Positions 56,257 through 64,000 of a stretch of 64,000 bases of DNA are shown piece after piece; position 1 is the first letter of the stretch; each line of letters begins with the position of its first letter. The position numbers were made by a program, and so were the translations under genes. Location: contig NBAY01000004.1 in assembly GCA_002794775.1 (NCBI GenBank), positions 682,001-746,000 of the forward strand, read 5' to 3'. The notes below the pieces were generated by a model, which did no database searches, had not been told where the DNA came from, and was given only the letters and a program-made list of their open reading frames with translations. The stretch comes from Porodaedalea pini (Eukaryota > Basidiomycota > Agaricomycetes > Hymenochaetales > Hymenochaetaceae).

Positions 56257-57757
56257 ATGCCAAGGAAGAAAAGTACGACGGAGGAGGCGCAGATTCGTCC
56301 CGACGTAGTAGATCGCAATGCTATTTGTCGTTCTCGGCAGAACATCATGCATTCACCGGTCCAATTACTCGTTCCGGATATCCTCGTCGAAATATTCAGC
56401 AGAGCACTTCTTGCGGATGATGATTACTTTACATCTCAGAACTGGGATAAGGTCGCACCGATGAATGTTGCCGCTGTCTGTCGGCGTTGGCGGACAATAG
56501 CTCTTTCATCACCCAGCTTGTGGTCGATTTTCAGGAGCACTACATTCATGCGATGGCGAGGATTTCGATTTTCTTGGAATTATCTCAACGCATTCGTGCT
56601 TAGATCTCAACAGTCACCGTTGGATCTCAAAATCGGTGTGCATGATGCAACATTCGTAGACCATGGAAAGTTATCAACCTTAATGATCGATCACCAATCT
56701 CGTTTCAGAGAAATCGATATATCTTGGACTAGTGAGACTGTGAAGGAATTTAGCCTTCCAGTGCTGTCAAATCTTCCTGTTCTCGAGGCTATTTGTCTGT
56801 CTTTGAGTTACGCTCGCGGCAGACTATCCCTCCACCTCCATCTAGCAGACGCGTCTCGGTTGCGGTACTTAGATCTCACAGGATCAGTGACCTTGCATCT
56901 CGATGAGGACCTGGTCTTCAATAGCCTCGTTTCCGTTACATTATCATTGGGGAAGCTCCTATGCCTTCGATGCGCGGAACGGGGTCAGACGCAGTCTTAC
57001 TGCGCATGATTGCCCAATGATTATCCGATCATCCCCCTTCCTAAAAATATTCAGTATACACGATTTCTCAGATGACGAGATCTATCTGGATTCCGCTACC
57101 ATGAACTACGAGAGTTCAGCTGTGTTGCACCCGAACCTATCCGTTCTGCTTTTATTGTTAATACATCACAACACTGCACGAAATATACTGGAGAATCTGC
57201 GTCTTCCTGGCTTGAGGGAACTAAAGCTGACCGTTGTTTATCAAGACAATCCAATGACCTGTGGGCTACGCTCACTCTTATTAAGGTCGAATCCCGCCCT
57301 TGAAATCCTGCATGTTTCCAACTGTGAGCCTGCAGAGATCATGCAGTGCTTGGAATTAGTGCCATCACTTCGTGATCTAACGATATGCAAGGGCGGTTCC
57401 AGTTTACCATATTTTCGTGACCTATCCATACGTCTAACGATAACGCCGAGTGCACAAATATGCCCTAAACTCAGGTCTTTCACGCTCGTGGGCGAAAGTA
57501 ACTCCTCTGAGTACGCGCGTGAAATAACTTCCATGATCTGTTCACGCTGGGATTGCTCCTTTATAGGGCTTGAAAGATGCCTGAAGAGTGCGGTGTTTCC
57601 AGATCGCGAAGCAAAATGGGACCTCCGATACGTGGAGGAGCTTCTTAGGTGTCGCAGAGAGGGACTCGATGTATATATAGACGCCACGCGGGACATAAAC
57701 AACTTGGCTTATGATCTCCCAGAAGAGTCTAGTGACGGTAGTTACGGGTCTGACTGA
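56257..57757 (+). pseudogene. F-box/LRR-like gene with one frame shift, paralogue of 10556-12112
   Basis: From ATG 56257 the frame gives the F-box (VPDILVEIFSRALLADDD, NVAAVCRRWRTIALSSPSLW) and LRR-like segments up to about 56970, then hits a stop at 57007-57009. The homologous continuation is in the +1 frame: RSLTAHDCPMIIRSSP, LPGLRELKLTVVYQDN, TSMICSRWD, ending SSDGSYGSD at 57757. Alignment with the intact copy (SLHDLSWHDCLMIIQASP) places the shift at about 56950-56990. No intron of normal size repairs it. Either the gene lost function by a single indel or the assembly has one wrong base there. The rest of the frame is undamaged, which suggests a recent event. Confidence 0.75.
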
Positions 57758-58547
57758 ACTCAGAGGGAGAATAGACGCAGTGCAGGAGAAAAGGGAGGAG
57801 AAGAAAAGGCTACTACTTACTGGTGCGTTCTCTATTTACATGTCCTCAATTTCAAGGATCCGTTCTCATAAACCGGTATGCATCCTAGACTCGCCTCACA
57901 AACCTTATTCACATACGCGCTCTACACTTTACCCAGCTATTTTCAACAAGCCCCTGCGTACCCAATGACATCACCTCTCGAATCTTTCATGTCTCATGCG
58001 TGTTTGCGCTTTTTCTGCGCCCGGGTATTTTATATACGATAGGTTTCTGTTTGAATCGAGAGATCCGCATCACGAATCATGATTTTGGCGTGATCGACGG
58101 GACCCACCTTGTGCATCAAAACAAACTTTTCGAAATTATTCGCAGCTCACGATCTTTGTTTTTGTTTATTGTTTATAGGGTCCAGATAGAGAAAGAGCCG
58201 TCAAAAAACTCCGGGGAGGATTGAAGAACTGATCACACGTATAAAGGTATTAAGTGGCTTCACAATGTATAAGACTAGCAAAGGTCGACGAACTAGGAAT
58301 GTCTCCTGTCGTGATAAAAAGTCCAGCCCTAACAAAGACGAACGTCCGAGCTACGATGTTAAAACTAGTGCTTGTATAGCAGTAGTTCAGGGAAATGAGC
58401 ATATCCATACATGTTCTATAGCGCCGATTCATCATAGCAATCACCAGAAATGGACAAGCATTAAACAGAGAAAATGGGCAAGAATGAGGAAGTTAATAAG
58501 GTACAGGAAATCTTTCTGTTGTAAGTCGATTATACAGCCAACCATGA
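57758..58547. other. Intergenic 3' region between convergent genes
   Basis: About 790 bases between the F-box copy (plus) and the stop of RXT3 (minus). Short frames only, including a 127-codon plus frame from 58265 that overlaps the RXT3 end antisense and has no family resemblance. Confidence 0.4.
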
Positions 58548-61500
58548 TTATGAAACGCCCAAGCCGGCGATGTCCTCTCTCCCGCTCCCGCTCCTCGCAA
58601 TTATACTGTCACGCGAACCAGACCAACGCCACCGTTCTACCGGAATGAGCATCCCTTTTCTCTCCTTTTCCGCACCATTTTCCAATATGCGTCCAGCGCC
58701 TGCGATCGAGAGTCCGCTGTCCAAGAACTGGACATTCTCTGCACATAGGTCGCGGTAAAGAATCTGCGGAACCTTCGTGTATTCACCCTTATCCTTGGCA
58801 GCGTCAATTGAACGTGGCGGAGGTGAAGGTGCATGTACAGTTTCTGTCGTCGCTGGTGGTGTGGGAATGGCAACTGTTTTTGCAGACGGTTCAGAGGTCG
58901 TGCCGTTCGGAGCCGCGGTAGTTGCTTCAGCAGCATCATTCTCGTCCGTGACTTCAGCGTCGACCACTGCCTTCGGACTCTTGCCGGCGCCACACTCGCT
59001 AGCATTCGATCTCGGCGTCATGGGCGTCTCGACATCAATCCTAGCGTGCCCACTGCCATTTGTTGCCGACATGTTTTTCGGCGGAATTGGACGATCGATA
59101 GACACAGGAGGCACAGGTAACGAAGAGAATGCAGGGAGAGCGTAAAGGTCATATCTCTTCCCTCTATTCCCTTTTCTGACATCCGTGCTTCCAACAGAAC
59201 TATCACGATTCTCCTTGTCCTCCTCACTCCTTTCGTGCGTGTCGTGCAGAGCGAGCAAGAAACGTGCTTCGCCATTTTCTAGAACGACGTCCCTATTTGT
59301 ATTTGTGTTTGCGATGCCCGAGCGCCGTGGTGAAAGAGACGTTTTGCGATAGTTGCCTGCATTCCCCGAAACGAATTCGCTTTCCGTGTCTGCATCACTG
59401 TACGGATCTGTCCTGCCGTTCACACCATTTGTGCCGTTCAGCTTGCGCCGCTTTCGTCGCCCACGCGGCCGGTCTAACAGGGAAGACGAAAATGAAGAAG
59501 AAGGGAATAGGATGGATTGGATAGTAGTCGGGTCATATTTAAATCTGCACATACGGGATAGTTTAGAATAAAGACCTAGAAAGATAGATTCACAACGAAG
59601 AATCTTACCCGACCGACTCCGCCTCGCGACACGTACCAAACACGACGGTCCTGGCAGCGGAAATCTCCTCTTCGTCTTTAGATAGCGAGTTGCACGAAGG
59701 ATCGGAACGGCGTGCCGGGCGCTTCCCTAGAACAGTCGTCGAAGGTCCTGGAACCGGGGACAAATTATCTGCAAGGACCTCCTTCATGATCACCCTCCGA
59801 CGCTCTGTGTACTCACGCAAGCGTTGCGACCTGTTGCGTAGTCCAAGCTTGTGCGTCGAGCCGTGCTGGAAACGACGAAAGGGTGAATCAGCATATACAC
59901 AACATTATAGTTTTAAGACGAATATGACGAACAGGTATCCATTCCGCACCGAGCACCTCAATGCCGCTTCCGTCATGGCCGCTCTCCCACGAAGCGCTAG
60001 GAGTCATCAGCCAGCTCGCACCATCTGAATGTGTGTCTTCGTAAACCTCCTTCGCGCTCTTACCGTCCAACAGACACCTCAGACCTACGTCCACATCTGG
60101 AATACCCTCCGCCGCGCCCCCGTCCGCAAATGCACTCGGTGCGCCGACGTACCGCCCTACATCACAGTGCACCGCAAGACGAACTGCGAGGTCAAGTCCT
60201 GCCACGCGTGCGCGGCGCATCCCAGCCCACGACACACGTCCGGAATGCAGAGCACAAAGGGGAATATCCGAGTCGTCCGTATATACGCGTCGGGCACCGG
60301 CTACGGCAGTGTGTGGACGCGTGACGAAATTGGCGTATGCGGCCCACGGAGCAGGTGCCGACGATGGCGCGCCACCCCATATGCGTGGACGGCCATCGGT
60401 AGGGAGTGAGGAAGGGAGATGTGAAGAGGGGATGAGGATCGTAACATGAGTCGGTCGCACTCTCTGTTCTGTTGCAAGGTCTGCTTCGCGTCGCGCATTC
60501 TTCCTTGCCTGCCCGGGGCTAAGATTTGGTGCCGCCGTCACGCGCCGCGAATCGGAGTCTCCACGCGAAGGGAAGAAGTACGGGAATGGCGTGTGCGGGA
60601 AGACAAATGTGCCGAGGTGTAGCGGCGCCTCCGCTGGTGGCAGTTCCTGCATTGGAGGAGATGCAGGCATCGGCTGAAGCGCCATTGGTACAGGCGGCGG
60701 CGGCACCTCGTTGTAATGCATGGGCGGAGGCGGGTAACCCTGGTGCTGGGGAGGCATGCCAGACGACATGTGTCGGTAAGGGCTCGAATGCAGGTGTGGA
60801 TGGTTAGGACCCTGTGAATGCATGCCGTTGGACGATGATGAAGGATGGGACTGAGGCGGCGGCGGAAGGGATTGCTGATGTGGATGAGAGCGATGCATTT
60901 GCTGATGAGTCGACATAGACCCAAATTGTTGAGCATGCTGCTGTTGCTGTTGAGCAGCAATCATCGATGCCTGGACGTTGGTAGGCGGAGGTGGCCCACC
61001 ATTTGGAGGCGCCACACCGGGACCAGTCGGCACGACTGAATACGACCTGTGTTTGCTCGACTGCTGTGGGTGTTGCTGAAGGTGCGGAACCGAGTGTAGA
61101 CCTTCAACATAACCCTGCGGTCCCTCGTATGCCTGCGAGCCTTCAGAATACATCTCAAGTGGGAGATGCAAGGATGTTGTAGGCGGTGAAGGTTGCTTCA
61201 CGTTCACGGAAATTGGCTCAATGGGTTGAGGGCCAGACAAAGCTGACAGAGCAGGCGGTGTCTGCTGCTGCTGCTGCTGCTGCTGGGAGCCATGAGATGC
61301 CGGCGCCAGCGTGAGCGTCTCGGCACGCATCACGACGCCCGATGCGCCCGCAAATATCAGGTCCGAAGATGATGGGGGCACATTATTCGGTACTGTCACA
61401 CCAGGCGGAGCGAGCTTCAGCACGCCGCTGCGACTTATACGTGGCTTGCCAGTGTGCGCGTACGTGTATGGCGTCCCTGGAAGATGTGACTGTAACTGCT

Positions 61501-63232
61501 GCTGCTGCTGTTGATGTTGGTGCTGGGAATATACATTTGGGCTCGAGTGCGAGTGCAAATGAGGATGCGAGAGTGCATGGTGGTGGTGATGATGGTGGTG
61601 ATGGCGCGGCGCGTCGCGCTCTCTCGCATCGCGTGGCTGGCTCTGCATGCGCGTTGCCGCCGCCGCACGAATCGCGTCCATATCCTCCCTGTTCATCCTC
61701 TCAATGTCGACCATATCCCTTTCAAGTTCGCCTACTCTGTCGCCAAACGCGTTGGGCGGACTCGCATGCACGCTCGCACCAGTGCTTGCAGACCGACTGC
61801 TTGCATTGCGTTGCATTTCCCTTCCGCGCACTCTCTCCCGTTCTCTCTCCCGTTCTTTTTCTCGTCGCTCCCGCTCGAGGCTCTCGCGTTCAATGTCCTC
61901 CTTGAGCGTTCGCTCACGCTCGCGGGGAGCCGCGTTCATCACGGATGACGACGACGACGGCGCTCGGGCCTGTGGCAAAAAGAGAAAAGCGTGATTGATG
62001 ATTAGCAAATGATAGATCAAAGCGCGTGACGATCACCCGGCTGTGTCCTGCACGATCGGCCCGACAGCAGCGGATGATGTAATAACGTAATGACGCACCG
62101 GATACGGAAGCTCGTCGAAGGGCCGGCCCATCGCCGACGTCGTCGGCGCCCCGCTGCTGTCGTGTGAATGTTTGAGTGAAGCGCTCGGTGGAGGAGGGAG
62201 CGATGCTGGCGGTGGCGCTGGCCGGCGTGCCAATGGCGGACCCTGGCTCGGATGCGCCCTGTGCAATGAAGAATTATTATTGTTCAGAGGGCCTGAGAGT
62301 GGGGGCGAGAAATGATGTTGCTGGTGTGATTGCTGAGATGGCGGGACGACAGAGTAAGAACCCTGAGCTGGCGAGTGCTTTCCCGGGCCCGAACGAGCTG
62401 TCGTTGGTGTTATACGCCCGGCATCGCGGTAGTCGCCATACGGGGGTGTGCGTGGCCGAGCCGATCCGGACAATGACCGAGTCCTCTGCTGGTACTCTCG
62501 TTCCCTATCTCGCTCGAGCCGCGAGAACATCGGCGGCGTCTTCCCCCGCGTCTGCTGGGGCGCGTTTTTGGCTTGATGAGCATACTCCGCCGAGTACTCG
62601 GGTGATGTATTGTTAGGCGCCGTCTCCGGCTCGGGCCCTGCCGCAGCACCTCCGGTGCCCTCGCGCGGCGCTGTGAGCGGAGACAAGAACAGTGGTGCAG
62701 GCGGTGAGTGCGATTGCGCCTGTGCTTGCATTTGAGAGTGCGCAGACGAAGACGGCCGACCTTCTTGGCTGTAGGAACGAGCATGCATGGTATCTGAGCC
62801 AGGCGAGTGAGGAAAGGCATGATTTTGGTTTTGGTTTGGGGTGGGCGCAGCACGAGGCGGAGGCGGTGGTAACGGCGGTTTGCTATCGTACGCATGGATG
62901 CGTGACTGGGGAGGAAGCGTGCTGCCGAGCGGGGAGTACGAGCGATGAGTCGGCGGAGGTGCCGTCGGCTTCGACGGCATCGAGCTTCTTTCTCTTTGCG
63001 CCCTCTCCCTCTCCCTGCCCCATTCTCGTCCCCTCTCCCTTCCTCTGTCCCATTCATGCGCCCTTCCTCTCTCTCTCTCTCTGTCCCTTTCTCTTTCCCG
63101 CTCTCGTTCACGCTCGCGGTCGTCCTCCCTTTCCCTTCCCCTCTCCTTCTCCCTCTCGTGTTTCTCCCGGAGCTCCTGTCTCCTTCGATGGTCGTCAGAG
63201 GGCGAGTCCTGGAGGAGCCGGGCGACGTTCAT
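58548..63232 (-). CDS. RXT3: RXT3, subunit of the Rpd3L histone deacetylase complex
   Basis: Four exons (63232-62054, 61969-59933, 59865-59609, 59544-58548) encode 1489 residues. Rxt3 is a subunit of the large Rpd3/Sin3 histone deacetylase complex in the nucleus, acting in transcriptional repression. The N-terminal third is dominated by alternating Arg-Glu stretches and by Pro/Ser/Gln/His-rich disorder. The conserved Rxt3 domain lies in exon 2: LGTFVFPHTPFPYFF, RVYTDDSDIPLCALHSGRVS and the preceding RPRIWGG. The downstream segment SWESGHDGSGIEVLGAEWIP is spliced to HGSTHKLGLRNRSQRLREYT. A bipartite basic cluster (RPRGRRKRRKLNG) in exon 4 is a probable nuclear signal. The first intron start (GTGCAG at 62053) was chosen because it alone keeps the frame. 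The N-terminus MNVARLLQDSPSDD fits basidiomycete homologues. Confidence 0.85.
61553..61605 (-). repeat. Poly-His and Ser/His codon run in RXT3
   Basis: CAT/CAC codons encode a nine-residue His run followed by His/Ser/Leu-rich sequence (HHHHHHHHHALSHPHLHSHS). Nearby CAG/CTG runs (61260-61285, 61495-61525) encode Gln tracts. All are in frame and low complexity, so length polymorphism is likely. Confidence 0.7.
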
Positions 63233-63894
63233 CAGTGTGCGTCGCCTGCGTCAGCGGTCGGTGTGTGCTCGATGGCCGTCAAGATAAGCGAGTGCTCGCT
63301 CGCGGCGTCGTGTGGGCAGGTGTTGTGTGCGAATGGAAGATGGCGAGAAGTTCGAAGTGAGTAAATTGACAGCGATCAGTTGAAAGACAGAGCCGATCGA
63401 ATCTCGCGGTACGAGAGAAGAAGCACGTGGCGGCTTAGCCGCGTTGGCCCTCGCCCGTTCCAAGGCACATCTCCACTAAGCTTCCGTCTTTATCTAAAAA
63501 TCGGTTAAAATGGCAGATCTCGACAATTTGTCTCACAAAATCAATGCGCATTTATTCCAAAATCAATGGGCTGCCTTGCACATGCAGCATGGGGCGCATT
63601 CACCGCACATGTACAGCTTCTGCTTCGCTCATATACACACACGCGTACGGTGCTATCCGGAATCGGCGCTCCTGCGAAATGATCTTCCCTCGGAAGTTTG
63701 GCTTTTGGAATGCCCCAGGATCCAGATCCCGGCGTCTCCGATACGTGATGTTTACGTAATTACCGCACATTTACCTTATTGGGACGTCACATGCACTTTG
63801 TCAGGGAATAAATGCGAGTAAGGTATGTATCTCTACGTAGTACACGTCGTTTATAAAGTACATATGGCGCTGTACAATGTTCGCCAGTCATGCT
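63233..63894. other. Intergenic region, no supported gene
   Basis: About 660 bases between the RXT3 start and the end of the partial gene at the edge. A 103-codon plus frame (63510-63821, starting ADLDNLSHKINAH) has an acceptable start but no family resemblance and is not called as a gene. The RXT3 promoter should lie near 63233-63480. Confidence 0.35.
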
Positions 63895-64000
63895 TCAGTC
63901 GATGATGCTCAGCTCACGCTTCCGGTGTGCGGCAAACGCGTCCTTGTATGTGTCCCATATTCTGGTCAAGCCAAGATCCTCAGTCAAGGACAGTCGCATA
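63895..64000 (-). CDS. C-terminal end of an unidentified gene (runs off the window)
   Basis: A minus-strand frame is open to the window edge and ends with DLGLTRIWDTYKDAFAAHRK, then RELSIID and a stop at 63895-63897. The charged, helical sequence looks like a genuine C-terminus. Only about 34 codons are visible, too few to name the family. Confidence 0.45.
   Translation of the reverse strand, partial: MRLSLTEDLGLTRIWDTYKDAFAAHRKRELSIID

Overview
The window is nuclear DNA of a filamentous fungus, most likely a mushroom-forming basidiomycete (Agaricomycetes). The evidence is short spliceosomal introns (about 45 to 125 bases) that repeatedly interrupt conserved frames, densely packed genes on both strands, several F-box/LRR-type genes, a polyporopepsin-like aspartic protease and Zn2Cys6 regulators. 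I saw no convincing tRNA, rRNA, CRISPR array or intact transposon. All exon structures were rebuilt by eye from splice signals, frame and family resemblance.

Left third (1-26 kb): mitochondrial ribosomal protein uL23m; a protein with a partial zinc-cluster motif; a multi-exon Golgi/ER zinc transporter of the MSC2/ZnT5 family; two F-box genes; then a block of two paralogous Zn2Cys6 regulators (12751-16494 minus, 21764-25820 plus) on either side of a secreted protein with histidine-rich repeats (17501-20187). The two regulators share unusual 10-, 12- and 28-base exons. The first is transcribed divergently from the histidine-rich gene across about 1 kb.

Middle (26-41 kb): mostly housekeeping genes in divergent or tandem pairs. 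They are RNA polymerase III subunit RPC25 (with an apparent one-base frame break), the mitochondrial pyrimidine nucleotide carrier RIM2, a mitochondrial-type hotdog thioesterase, the ribosome-assembly factor TSR4/PDCD2, a coiled-coil protein, a CUE-like/CCCH/Smr protein and an uncharacterised protein.

Right third (41-64 kb): a roughly 0.9-kb inverted repeat carries two copies of an unrecognised 127-residue gene and encloses the cytosolic ribosomal protein uL5 (RPL11) gene. Beyond it lie a frame-broken F-box relic, a large SH3 plus Ras-association polarity-type protein, a secreted aspartic protease, a second frame-broken F-box copy (paralogue of 10556-12112), the Rpd3L histone deacetylase subunit RXT3, and the last exon of a gene that runs off the right edge.

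The best leads for something undescribed are the inverted duplication around RPL11, the histidine-repeat gene in which one repeat junction is an intron and the equivalent junction is coding, and the conserved microexons of the paired regulators. No functional system is proven by the sequence alone.
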